DNA of 64,000 nucleotides. Source: an uncultured Methanobrevibacter sp. Its GTDB lineage: Archaea > Methanobacteriota > Methanobacteria > Methanobacteriales > Methanobacteriaceae. The notes beneath the pieces are model-generated. The model had not been told where the DNA came from and did not search any database. It saw only the letters and a program-made list of their open reading frames with translations. The stretch lies in contig NZ_CADAJR010000013.1 in the NCBI RefSeq assembly GCF_902788255.1, positions 1-64,000 on the forward strand. The letters are read 5' to 3'. Positions 27,707 through 37,698 of the stretch are shown here, one piece after another (the stretch's first letter is position 1; every line of letters starts with the position of its first letter). The position numbers and the translations under genes are program-made.

Positions 27707-28360
27707 ATGAAGGTTATATATTTTGATACTGAAACTACCGGTCTGGACTGCCGTGACTGCCAGATAATCGAATTGGCCATGATTACAGTCATCGAGGGTA
27801 AGATCGTTGATGAGTATGACAGGTTCATAAAGGTTGACGGAAAGCTTCCTCCAAGAATAACCGAAATCACTGGCATAACTGACCAGATGCTTGATGATGA
27901 CGGCTTTGATGAGGCAAAAATTGCTGAGGATTTAAGGCAAAGGTTGACTCCAAACACTTTGATGATTGCTCATAATGCACAGTTTGACCTTTCATTTGTC
28001 TACAGTCTTTTGCAAAGGTATTATCCAGATGCTGATGAGATTCTTTCTAAAATGGATTGGCTTGATACACTTACTGTATTGAAGGACAGAAAGAAATATC
28101 CTCACAAACTGATTGACGGTGTTAAACATTATGGCATTCAAGAAGTCAATTTCCACAGGGCAATCGATGATACCAGGGCGTTGATGGATGTCACAAGGGC
28201 CATGATAAATGAACGTCCTGACTTGGAGGAATACATTAACATTTTTGGTTTCAATCCAAAATTTGGTGTAAGTGGTCCTATATTCCCATTCATTGAATAT
28301 AAAAAACAGTATTATAATAATTTCATGGTTTCTTCAGGCAATATTTTACCTAAAAAATGA
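27707..28360 (+). CDS. DnaQ-like 3'-5' exonuclease (DEDDh family)
   Basis: The 217-residue protein has the three exonuclease motifs of the DEDDh family: FDTETTG (residues 5-11), HNAQFDLSF (about 86-94), and HRAIDDTRA (about 147-155), with His and Asp as catalytic residues. It resembles the PolC epsilon-type domain and may act in DNA repair or RNA processing. The ATG at 27,707 is 7 bases after the marker 8 stop, with GTGAT overlapping that stop, so co-transcription is likely. The C-terminal 40 residues are not part of the nuclease domain. Confidence 0.87.
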   Translation: MKVIYFDTETTGLDCRDCQIIELAMITVIEGKIVDEYDRFIKVDGKLPPRITEITGITDQMLDDDGFDEAKIAEDLRQRLTPNTLMIAHNAQFDLSFVYSLLQRYYPDADEILSKMDWLDTLTVLKDRKKYPHKLIDGVKHYGIQEVNFHRAIDDTRALMDVTRAMINERPDLEEYINIFGFNPKFGVSGPIFPFIEYKKQYYNNFMVSSGNILPKK

Positions 28361-28414
28361 GTTCAAGTCAATATTGCTTTTGGTTTGAAATGGGGATTTA
28401 AAAAAAATAATTTT

Positions 28415-28804
28415 CTATTGCAATGCGTTTTGGATTTGAGAAGCTAAATCCAATGCCTTTTGAGCATCTTTTGAGGTGATGATGGTTACTATGTTGTAAT
28501 CAGCATCCACTCTTAATTCAATGAATTCTGCGTATTTTTTGCTTATTGTCTTTTCGTTTAATTTGTTTAATGCTATACAGATTGCTGTGTGGTATCCAAT
28601 ATCATTTTTTGAATAATTTTTGATGTCATTGTAGTGACCATTGTTGATTATCCAATCATGGGTGTGGAGGTATGTTGAAAGATATGCCCTATTGATAATT
28701 GTTCGATCAATGCATTGCAAATCATAGGTATTGTCCGAAAAATTTTTTGAGTTTAGATATTCGGCTAAATCTATAAGATGTTGAGGTATGAATGCATGTG
28801 TCAT
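28415..28804 (-). CDS. Uncharacterised protein, HEPN-like
   Basis: This 129-residue, mostly helical protein is not in a family I recognise securely. Residues 33-49 (DRTIINRAYLSTYLHTH) resemble the HEPN pattern of an arginine followed by tyrosines and a histidine (typical RAYYAxFH), but the Arg-His spacing is one residue longer than usual. It is 8 bases downstream of the gene at 28,813, in the same direction. Two small linked genes, one HEPN-like, suggest a toxin-antitoxin pair. This is an inference from layout and weak motif; an unrelated helical protein is possible. Confidence 0.45.
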   Translation of the reverse strand: MTHAFIPQHLIDLAEYLNSKNFSDNTYDLQCIDRTIINRAYLSTYLHTHDWIINNGHYNDIKNYSKNDIGYHTAICIALNKLNEKTISKKYAEFIELRVDADYNIVTIITSKDAQKALDLASQIQNALQ

Positions 28805-28812
28805 GTTCTGCC

Positions 28813-29139
28813 TCAGTATCTGTCGGAGACTGCAACATTGCAGATTTCCATCAAATTGTCATGCCCTTCTTTGGCTGCAAATTCATCAACTTCATCAGAG
28901 ATTAAATCCCATACATCAAAGATTTCCTGGTTGGACCAGGTTTTTGGTGCTCTGATATAGAATGAAGCAAATGAGTCATTATTTAAAGGATTCTTTTCTC
29001 TAAATAATATTTCCCCTAATCCATATTTAGAACTTAATTTGATGAGTTTTTGTTCTAATTTGGATAGGAATTCATCGTTTTGAACGACTTTACTTTCTGA
29101 TGAGGGCATGATTGGACCGTTTTGTAAATGTTCAAGCAT
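28813..29139 (-). CDS. Uncharacterised protein, partner of HEPN-like gene
   Basis: The 108-residue protein is predicted alpha/beta, with a strand-rich middle (EILFREKNPLNNDSFASFYIRAP), a helix (SNQEIFDVWDLISDEVDEFAAKEG) and a final strand (NLMEICNVAVS). It has no GSxxxGxxxxD motif, so it is not a standard MNT nucleotidyltransferase. It precedes the HEPN-like gene in the same operon and would be the antitoxin if the pair is a toxin-antitoxin system. A palindrome ATTTTTTCA-GTCA-TGAAAAAAT (29,172-29,193) lies in its leader, which would suit self-repression. Confidence 0.45.
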   Translation of the reverse strand: MLEHLQNGPIMPSSESKVVQNDEFLSKLEQKLIKLSSKYGLGEILFREKNPLNNDSFASFYIRAPKTWSNQEIFDVWDLISDEVDEFAAKEGHDNLMEICNVAVSDRY

Positions 29140-29171
29140 TTTTTCACCATTTTAATTTGTAAATAATCTTA

Positions 29172-29245
29172 ATTTTTTCAGTCATGAAAAAATCCTATTT
29201 GCCTGCCACTATAATCCTATTAGTTTTTCAAGTATATAAAGATTA
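29172..29245 (-). promoter_or_regulatory. Promoter and palindrome of HEPN-like pair
   Basis: On the minus strand a TATA box CTTTATATACTT lies near 29,232-29,243. About 40 bases downstream is a perfect 9-bp inverted repeat (ATTTTTTCA / TGAAAAAAT, 4-base loop), a possible operator or leader hairpin. Confidence 0.4.
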
Positions 29246-29358
29246 TTCCTATCTTTAATTTGTCAAATTACCATTTGGTATCAATATTTAGTTCAAAAGA
29301 CAAATTTACAAGCTTAAATCAATATTGGATCATTATAAAAAAAGTTAAAAGAGGTTGT

Positions 29359-29443
29359 GGGAAGATTCCATATCTTCCCAGACGGTAGAGAATTTTATCT
29401 ATAAATTTAAATGGAGGTTGGGAAAGATTTCCGTATCTTTCCC
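29359..29443. repeat. Two similar hairpins downstream of cdc48
   Basis: GGGAAGAT...ATCTTCCC (29,359-29,379) and GGGAAAGAT...ATCTTTCCC (29,420-29,443) are near-copies of one another, 40 bases apart. They lie downstream of cdc48 on its strand. The rest of the 350-base gap 29,140-29,492 holds only the promoter of the HEPN-like pair. Confidence 0.6.
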
Positions 29444-29475
29444 GGGGTTAAATATGGTTAGATATCAGTTTGATT

Positions 29476-29492
29476 ATGTAGGGAGTGTTTCC

Positions 29493-29498
<6 letters not shown>
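29476..29498 (-). terminator. Hairpin at the end of cdc48
   Basis: A perfect 9-bp stem (ATGTAGGGA / TCCCTACAT, 5-base loop) includes the cdc48 stop codon. No long T-run follows, so classical termination is doubtful; 3'-end protection is an alternative. Confidence 0.45.
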
Positions 29499-31697
<2,199 letters not shown>

Positions 31698-31798
31698 TTT
31701 ATCATCTCCATTTTGGCTGTAATGTAAATGTAATTGTAATGTCAAAATCTTTTTGTTACTTTTTGTAACTTTATTGACAAACTAATCTGTGTATGTTT

Positions 31799-31820
31799 TA
31801 GTATATAAAGGTTTCGGTTC
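31799..31820 (-). promoter_or_regulatory. cdc48 promoter (BRE + TATA)
   Basis: On the minus strand CCGAAACCTTTATATACTA is a textbook archaeal BRE plus TATA box. It implies a start site near 31,780 and an 80-base leader. Confidence 0.65.
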
Positions 31821-32007
31821 AGCCGATTTTTTAAAATGGATTGTAATGGCTTTAATTAATAAATAGAAATTTTATTGTTATTTTGGTACTCTAAAAATAT
31901 CTTAAAAATATTTTTGATAAAAAATATAAAAAAATAGTTGATTATATTAAATTCTAAAATTTAATTACTTTTAGACACTTTAATCATTGTTCGTATCATG
32001 TAAAACA

Positions 32008-33318
32008 TTATCTGATTGTTCCGCCAAAACCGATGAACAGGTTCTCAACATTTTTGACGGCATCTTTTTCAAGGGCAATGATTTCAAATGTCAGACTTAT
32101 TGAATCATCAGCGATTTGCGAACCGCTATATGCATCAATCAGCTTGATATTTATTATATTGTCTATTTTCATCACTGTGTTCTGGATGGTTTCAACATTA
32201 ACATTTTTTGAAAATACGCAACTTATTGATCTGGTGATTTTTGCTGAATTTTCAACTTTCCACTGGTGAAGCTCATCTGGAAGCATGATTCTGATGTTTG
32301 CTATACGGAGTTTCTTGACTTTATTGCCTCTTTTCAAAACTGCAGTCTTGTTGTCAAGCTCTTCAAGAACTCCAATATGGACCTTTCCGGAATAGATGTG
32401 CCTCAAACCAATTTCCTGACCTATGCATTCGTTCAGATAGCTGTATTCGTAGTTCAATGCGCCTATGGCCTTGTCACTTCTACCCAATGCATTTGTGATA
32501 TCGCCCATATGCTTTGTAGCATTGATTGCAATTTCAACGAATTTCTCCTCATCTTTAGCATTGATGACATCCCTCAATTCGGTAACGGCTTCGGCAAATG
32601 TATTTCTGATGTGCGGGCCGTTGCTGTTCATGGATTGGATGTTGTATGTCAGATAAGGGTTTTGAGAAACGATACGTGCAATCATATCAATCATCAGATT
32701 GTATATCGGACTTTCATAGTCTTCGCTTTCTGTCAGGTCAACTTTCAGCTTTTCAATGGCTGAAGCGGTTGAGATGAATGAGAAGTGAGTCAAAACCTGC
32801 ACAATACTCATCATGAAGTCATGCTTTTCAGCGGTGGTTTCGATGATTCTCATGTTCTTGGATGCGAGATAGTCATAAACCCTCTTATACCACTTGCCTT
32901 TTTTGTCTGCGGTCAATACAATGACCTGATTGTCAAGTCTGGTGGTGCGGGGGCCGAAAACCGGGTGTGTTGGAATGTATTCGACATTGTCGGGCAGAAC
33001 CTCCGCCATTGTCTTTGAAGGCTCCTCCTTGATGGATGTAACGTCAATCATTACCGAACCGCTTTTCATGAATGGGGCAACTTCGCGAATCACGGAGGAT
33101 GTGTGCTGAATCGGAACGGAAACAATCACCATGTCACAGATGTTTGCAATTCCTGCATTGGACTCAATATAACTGACGTCAAGCTCTTCAGCAACCTTTC
33201 TGCCCTTTTTGTGATTGGTACCGGTAATGTATACCTCAAATTCGTCTCTAAAATAATAAACAAGTGTCTTTCCTAAACCGTCTGTTCCACCAATAATTCC
33301 AACATTCATTTTAATCAT
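32008..33318 (-). CDS. tyrA: Prephenate dehydrogenase with C-terminal ACT-like extension
   Basis: The enzyme makes 4-hydroxyphenylpyruvate for tyrosine. The protein is 436 residues, or 433 if the ATG three codons later (MNVGIIGG) is used. The N-terminus has the dinucleotide-binding GIIGGTDGLGKT, followed by VSVPI, THPVFGP and a helical dimer domain. From about residue 290 an extra region ends in an ACT-like fold (IIALEKDAVKNVENLF), as in methanogen TyrA proteins, which probably senses an aromatic amino acid. It is divergent from pelota across a 46-64-base promoter region. Confidence 0.88.
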   Translation of the reverse strand: MIKMNVGIIGGTDGLGKTLVYYFRDEFEVYITGTNHKKGRKVAEELDVSYIESNAGIANICDMVIVSVPIQHTSSVIREVAPFMKSGSVMIDVTSIKEEPSKTMAEVLPDNVEYIPTHPVFGPRTTRLDNQVIVLTADKKGKWYKRVYDYLASKNMRIIETTAEKHDFMMSIVQVLTHFSFISTASAIEKLKVDLTESEDYESPIYNLMIDMIARIVSQNPYLTYNIQSMNSNGPHIRNTFAEAVTELRDVINAKDEEKFVEIAINATKHMGDITNALGRSDKAIGALNYEYSYLNECIGQEIGLRHIYSGKVHIGVLEELDNKTAVLKRGNKVKKLRIANIRIMLPDELHQWKVENSAKITRSISCVFSKNVNVETIQNTVMKIDNIINIKLIDAYSGSQIADDSISLTFEIIALEKDAVKNVENLFIGFGGTIR

Positions 33319-33373
33319 TAAATATTTTAATTTATAGGTATATATTATTATCTAGAAAATTAATGTGACAATT

Positions 33374-34435
33374 ATGAAAATCGTAAAGGAAGATGAAAAG
33401 GAAGGAATGGTTGAGGTTGTCCCTGAAACCCTGGATGATTTGTGGCACCTGTCCCACATAATTGAAGTTGGAGACAATGCGTCCTCAAAAACCACCCGTA
33501 GGATACAGGACAATACGGGAGATAAGCTGAGAAGTGATAGGGGAGTTAAGAAAACATTCACTTTGGGTCTTGATATTGAAAACATTTCATTTCACCTGTT
33601 CACAGGAAAATTAAGGTTGACCGGAGTCATAACAAGGGGGCCTGAGGATTTGATTCCACTGGGATCACACCACACCCTTGAGGTCAAGCTCAACACCCCA
33701 TTGAAAATCAGAAAGCCGAGATGGCCAAAATGGGCAATCAAAAGGGTTAACCAGGCTATCGAGGCATCCAAAAAACTGGCGGCAATAATAGTGGTTCTTG
33801 AAGACGATACCGCAACATTGGGTTTGATGAGGCAATTCGGCATTGAATATTACGGTCCGATTAAGGGACATGTCTCAGGAAAGCGCATTGTAGACAAAAA
33901 CAGGCAAAAGAACATTGTTGAGTTCTATGAAAAGGTAATCGAGTCAGTAACAAAGTTCGATGCAATCCAGAACATTGTAATTGCCGGACCGGGATTTGTC
34001 AAAAACGATTTTCATGATTATCTGAAAGACAAACACCCCGACCTTTCAAAGATTTCAATCGTCGAGCCTACAGGTTCCGGTGGAAGGAACGGAATAAGCG
34101 AGGTTTTAAAGAAGGGCACAGTCGAAAAGCTGACTTCCGAAAATCGTGTTGCCCTGGAGATGGGAGCCATCAACAACCTGCTCACTGAAATCGGTAAGAA
34201 TTCCTCTAAAATTGCATATGGTGTTGGCGAAACCCAGAATGCAATCAACCTTGGAGCGGTTGAACAGCTGCTGATTCTTGACACCAAGGTGGCCAGCGAG
34301 AATATGGGCGATGCAATGGACATGGTCGAGAACATGAAGGGTGATGTCATGGTCATCAGCAGTGAACATGAGGGCGGAAAGCAACTGGAAAGCCTCGGAG
34401 GTATGGCGGCCATTTTAAGATACCCTATTAATTAA
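33374..34435 (+). CDS. pelA: Protein pelota (mRNA surveillance factor)
   Basis: Pelota (Dom34) frees ribosomes stalled on mRNA and partners with aEF1alpha/ABCE1. The 353-residue protein shows the three eRF1-like domains: an Sm-like N-domain (MKIVKEDEKEGMVEVVPETLDDLWHL), a central domain without GGQ, and a C-terminal domain. A GTG three codons upstream (33,365) could also start translation, but MKIV is the family's normal start. It shares direction with the MraY-like gene 43 bases downstream. Confidence 0.93.
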   Translation: MKIVKEDEKEGMVEVVPETLDDLWHLSHIIEVGDNASSKTTRRIQDNTGDKLRSDRGVKKTFTLGLDIENISFHLFTGKLRLTGVITRGPEDLIPLGSHHTLEVKLNTPLKIRKPRWPKWAIKRVNQAIEASKKLAAIIVVLEDDTATLGLMRQFGIEYYGPIKGHVSGKRIVDKNRQKNIVEFYEKVIESVTKFDAIQNIVIAGPGFVKNDFHDYLKDKHPDLSKISIVEPTGSGGRNGISEVLKKGTVEKLTSENRVALEMGAINNLLTEIGKNSSKIAYGVGETQNAINLGAVEQLLILDTKVASENMGDAMDMVENMKGDVMVISSEHEGGKQLESLGGMAAILRYPIN

Positions 34436-34478
34436 TATTTATATATTAAAAAGAATTAAAATTAATATGTGATTTAAA

Positions 34479-35444
34479 ATGATGTATTCATCGATACTTT
34501 TTGCATTAATATTTGTTTTTATTGTATCTGCAGTCGGTACGGCTGTAATAGATATTATATTCAGATTTTTGGGAAAAAGGGGATATATGGGAAATCTCTT
34601 TCCTAATGTACGGGGAGGTATTCCACGTGCAGTGGGAATTGTGCCGTTCATAATCCTTTCATTTTATATGCTTCCAAAATTCAACAATCTGATTTTGATA
34701 ATAGGTATTTTTGCATTAATCGATGATATTCTTGGACGCAGAAAATCCTACCGTTTTAATATTGAATATGGACAGTTGTCAAGGGGAATTGGAATAATTC
34801 TTGTCATGATTGTCGGTTTGGCTGAAGGATTGGGACTGTCAGCTATATTTATCGCGCTGATGGTTCAGCCAATGAACATTTCAGACATGCAGCCTGGATC
34901 AACCTGTATCGTGACAATCATAATGTCAGTTTTGACAATTCTTGTAATGCTTCTTATCGGTTCACCGGACTATGCGGAACTGCCTGCAATGTACACTCCG
35001 CTTCTGATACTTGTGGTTTGTCTTGCATACTCTCCACTTGACTTTTCAGGAAAAATCATGCTTGGCGAAGTTGGAAACCACACTTTCGGTGTAGCGCTTG
35101 GAACAGCATTCTATGTTATGGGAGGATTGGTTGGAGTGATTGTCTTCGGAATAATCACAACAGCACTGATTGCTTTTGTCAGAAGGAATAACCTAACCGT
35201 ATTCTTCCGTCAGAAATTGAGATTGCTTGACCCTACATTCGGGGACTTTTTCATGGATGTGTTGACCGGAGGGGGATTGGGAGATCTTGTCAGAAAATGG
35301 GTGCTTAAAGACAAGCAATATGATGTCAGATCCCCATTGTTGATTCTTTTAGGATTTAGAAGATTGTTATATAATCCTCATGCAAGTCATGCAAAAAGCT
35401 ATATTCCGGATAATTATGTTCCAAGGCTTGAAAGAAGGGAATGA
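34479..35444 (+). CDS. MraY-like glycosyl-1-phosphate transferase
   Basis: The 321-residue membrane protein has about nine or ten hydrophobic segments. It has features of the MraY/WecA family: an acidic cluster ALIDDILGRRKSYRF, and a second loop with AYSPLDFSGKIMLGEVGNHTFGVALG, where the MraY-like asparagine/glycine motif lies. The family transfers sugar-1-phosphate from a UDP-sugar to a polyprenyl phosphate. Methanobacteriales carry MraY-like proteins linked to pseudomurein synthesis, and the next two genes are MurG-like, so the lipid-linked step of pseudomurein synthesis is the likely role. The stop overlaps an upstream start candidate of the next gene. Confidence 0.82.
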   Translation: MMYSSILFALIFVFIVSAVGTAVIDIIFRFLGKRGYMGNLFPNVRGGIPRAVGIVPFIILSFYMLPKFNNLILIIGIFALIDDILGRRKSYRFNIEYGQLSRGIGIILVMIVGLAEGLGLSAIFIALMVQPMNISDMQPGSTCIVTIIMSVLTILVMLLIGSPDYAELPAMYTPLLILVVCLAYSPLDFSGKIMLGEVGNHTFGVALGTAFYVMGGLVGVIVFGIITTALIAFVRRNNLTVFFRQKLRLLDPTFGDFFMDVLTGGGLGDLVRKWVLKDKQYDVRSPLLILLGFRRLLYNPHASHAKSYIPDNYVPRLERRE

Positions 35445-35449
35445 TTTAT

Positions 35450-36496
35450 ATGAAATGTTTATTTATCGTTACTGGTAGAGGATTGGGTGGAGATGCAATG
35501 ACCGCACTCAATGCAATGAAGGCACTTGAGAAAAAGGGAGTTCAATGCGAAATTGCACTGGATGCCTCCGCTCATGGTACACTATTTGAAAAGAACGGAT
35601 ACAAATGGCATAAGATTTCTGTTCCTCATGCCGGAGGCCATTCCGCTACCAAACTCTCAGCGATAAAAGGTGGTGTCAAGCTATTCGCCGCAACATTCAA
35701 GGCCAGAAGCCTTATCAAAAAACTGAAGGTTGACTTTGTCGTAGGTGTTCTGGGCGGAGGGGCAATTGTCGCCTCACTTGGAGGTAAGGTTGCAAGAAAA
35801 CCTACATTCTCACTGATATCAACACCTCTTGATTCAAAGGTCTGTCCCAAATTCAACCAGTGCTATATATTGCCTGAACTGAACATGTTCAGATGGGAAA
35901 CACTGCCGAAAAATACTGCAAAGGCATTTTATCCTCTCTCAGATAATATGGGTGATGGTGATGAGGCAATAGCACTTTCAAAGCTAAAGGAATATCCAAA
36001 CTTCGATGAAAACAAAAAAACAATCGTATTTTCATCAGGTTCATCAATATTCAAGGGCATGATTGATGGGATAAACATTGTTGCAGACAAGACCGATGAA
36101 TACAATCTTGTGCTGGTCGGAATTCCTTTAAAAGAGGAATACGGTGAGCTGATTGATGAAAACAAAATAATTTATGCCGGTTACATTGACTGGATCAATC
36201 ATCTTTTCAAGTTTGCAGACTTGACAGTTCTCACAGATGACGGTGTGTCCCTGGAAGAGGCATTCACCAATGGAAAGCCTATTGTGGCTCTTGCACGTGT
36301 CAAATGGGGAAGATATCAGAACATGGCTGGTGTGTTCAAGGGTGCAATGATAGAATCTGAAGTTGAAAATGTCTGTGAAAGCATAGATGAGGCATTCAGA
36401 AACTATGATGCCATGCAGGAAAAGGCCCTTGTTTATGGTCAGCAATGTTTGGATGCTGCCGATGATTTGGCAACAGATATCTTAAGTAGAATATAA
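35450..36496 (+). CDS. MurG-like glycosyltransferase, copy 1
   Basis: The 348-residue protein has two Rossmann domains of GT-B type. The N-domain opens MKCLFIVTGRGLGGDAM, and GVLGGGAIVASLGGKVARKP matches the MurG glycine loops. The C-domain has the donor-site region TVLTDDGVSLEEAFTNGKPIV. MurG adds GlcNAc to lipid I in bacteria; here it would complete the pseudomurein disaccharide on a lipid carrier, next to the MraY-like gene. The ATG at 35,441 overlaps the previous stop (ATGA), but I prefer 35,450, which matches the paralogue's MKALFIV start. Confidence 0.8.
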   Translation: MKCLFIVTGRGLGGDAMTALNAMKALEKKGVQCEIALDASAHGTLFEKNGYKWHKISVPHAGGHSATKLSAIKGGVKLFAATFKARSLIKKLKVDFVVGVLGGGAIVASLGGKVARKPTFSLISTPLDSKVCPKFNQCYILPELNMFRWETLPKNTAKAFYPLSDNMGDGDEAIALSKLKEYPNFDENKKTIVFSSGSSIFKGMIDGINIVADKTDEYNLVLVGIPLKEEYGELIDENKIIYAGYIDWINHLFKFADLTVLTDDGVSLEEAFTNGKPIVALARVKWGRYQNMAGVFKGAMIESEVENVCESIDEAFRNYDAMQEKALVYGQQCLDAADDLATDILSRI

Positions 36497-36588
36497 CTAC
36501 TTCCTTTCTACAACAAATATAAAGATTTAAATATAAAATGCGAGTTATTAAATATAAATCTATTTTATGATTTTTAATTTTTATCAAT

Positions 36589-36627
36589 TTAAGATGAATA
36601 TTCATGACTTTTTCATATTCATCTTAA
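36589..36627 (+). promoter_or_regulatory. 13-bp leader hairpin before MurG-like copy 2
   Basis: A perfect inverted repeat TTAAGATGAATAT / ATATTCATCTTAA (13-base loop) ends one base before the CAGGGG ribosome-binding site of the next gene. It could hide the site, end transcription of copy 1, or bind a regulator. Confidence 0.5.
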
Positions 36628-36640
36628 CAGGGGAAAATCT

Positions 36641-37693
36641 ATGAAAGCTTTGTTTATCGTTACAGGCAGGGGTTTGGGTGGAGACTCAATGATTGCCTTA
36701 AATACCATGAGGGCATTTGAAAAAAGGGGAATTCAGTGTGAAGTTGCCCTTGATTCGTCTGCAGTCGGGACATTGTTTGAAAAAAACGGATACGATTGGC
36801 ATAGAATATCAGTTCCCCATGCCGGAGGTATGTCTGCAACAAAATCATCTACATTTTCTGCAGCATCAAAATCATTGAAGGCAATGTTTGTTGCAAGAGA
36901 CCTTATCAAAAAACTGGGTGTCGATTTTGTGGTAGGTGTACTGGGTGGAGGAGCGGTTATTGCTTCTCTTGCAGGTAAAGTTTCTCGAAAGCCAACGTTT
37001 TCGATTTGCCTAACTCCGCTTGATACCCGAATATGTCCAAAACTGAATCAGTGTTATATTCTCCCCGAATCTGAAAAGTTCAAGTGGGATGTTTTGCCGA
37101 AAAACGTCAAAAAAACACATTATCCTCTATCTGACAATATTGTTGAGGGCAATTCTGATATCGCTCTGGACAAGTTAAGAGATTATCCGAATTTCGATGA
37201 AAACAAAAAGACAATCGTCTTTTCTTCAGGATCATCAATATTCAAGGGTACAATTGATGCGATGAACATTGTCTCAAGTAAGAGTGATGAATACAATCTG
37301 GTTTTGGTCGGTCTGCCGTTGCATGAGGAATATTCCGATTTGATTGATGAGGATAGAATCATCTATCTGGGATATATTAATTGGATTAACCATTTGTTTG
37401 AGTACAGCGATTTGATGGTTTTGACTGATGACGGAATCTCGATTGCAGAGGCCATAACTTGCAAAAAACCTATTGTCATACTTGCCCGTGTCAAATGGGG
37501 AAGATATCAGAACATCGCAGGAGTATTTAAGGGGGCAATCATAGAATCTGAAGTTAAGGATGTATATGAAAACGTTCAGTTGGCTTTTAAGGATTATGAT
37601 GATCTTCAGGAAAAATCAATATTCTATGCGAAGGAATGTCTTAAAGCCAGTGACACTCTGGTTGATGACGTCTTAAAAAAAGTAAATGAATAG
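36641..37693 (+). CDS. MurG-like glycosyltransferase, copy 2
   Basis: The 350-residue protein is a close paralogue of the gene just upstream: MKALFIVTGRGLGGDSM, GVLGGGAVIASLAGKVSRKP, FSSGSSIFKG, MVLTDDGISIAEAITCKKPIV and LARVKWGRYQNIAGVFKGA repeat in the same order. The tandem arrangement points to local duplication with possible specialisation, for example different acceptor or donor sugars in pseudomurein (GlcNAc/GalNAc or talosaminuronic acid). The start has an AGGGGAA ribosome-binding site. Between the copies is a 144-base gap with its own AT-rich promoter-like sequence and a hairpin. Confidence 0.8.
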   Translation: MKALFIVTGRGLGGDSMIALNTMRAFEKRGIQCEVALDSSAVGTLFEKNGYDWHRISVPHAGGMSATKSSTFSAASKSLKAMFVARDLIKKLGVDFVVGVLGGGAVIASLAGKVSRKPTFSICLTPLDTRICPKLNQCYILPESEKFKWDVLPKNVKKTHYPLSDNIVEGNSDIALDKLRDYPNFDENKKTIVFSSGSSIFKGTIDAMNIVSSKSDEYNLVLVGLPLHEEYSDLIDEDRIIYLGYINWINHLFEYSDLMVLTDDGISIAEAITCKKPIVILARVKWGRYQNIAGVFKGAIIESEVKDVYENVQLAFKDYDDLQEKSIFYAKECLKASDTLVDDVLKKVNE

Positions 37694-37698
37694 TGGCA

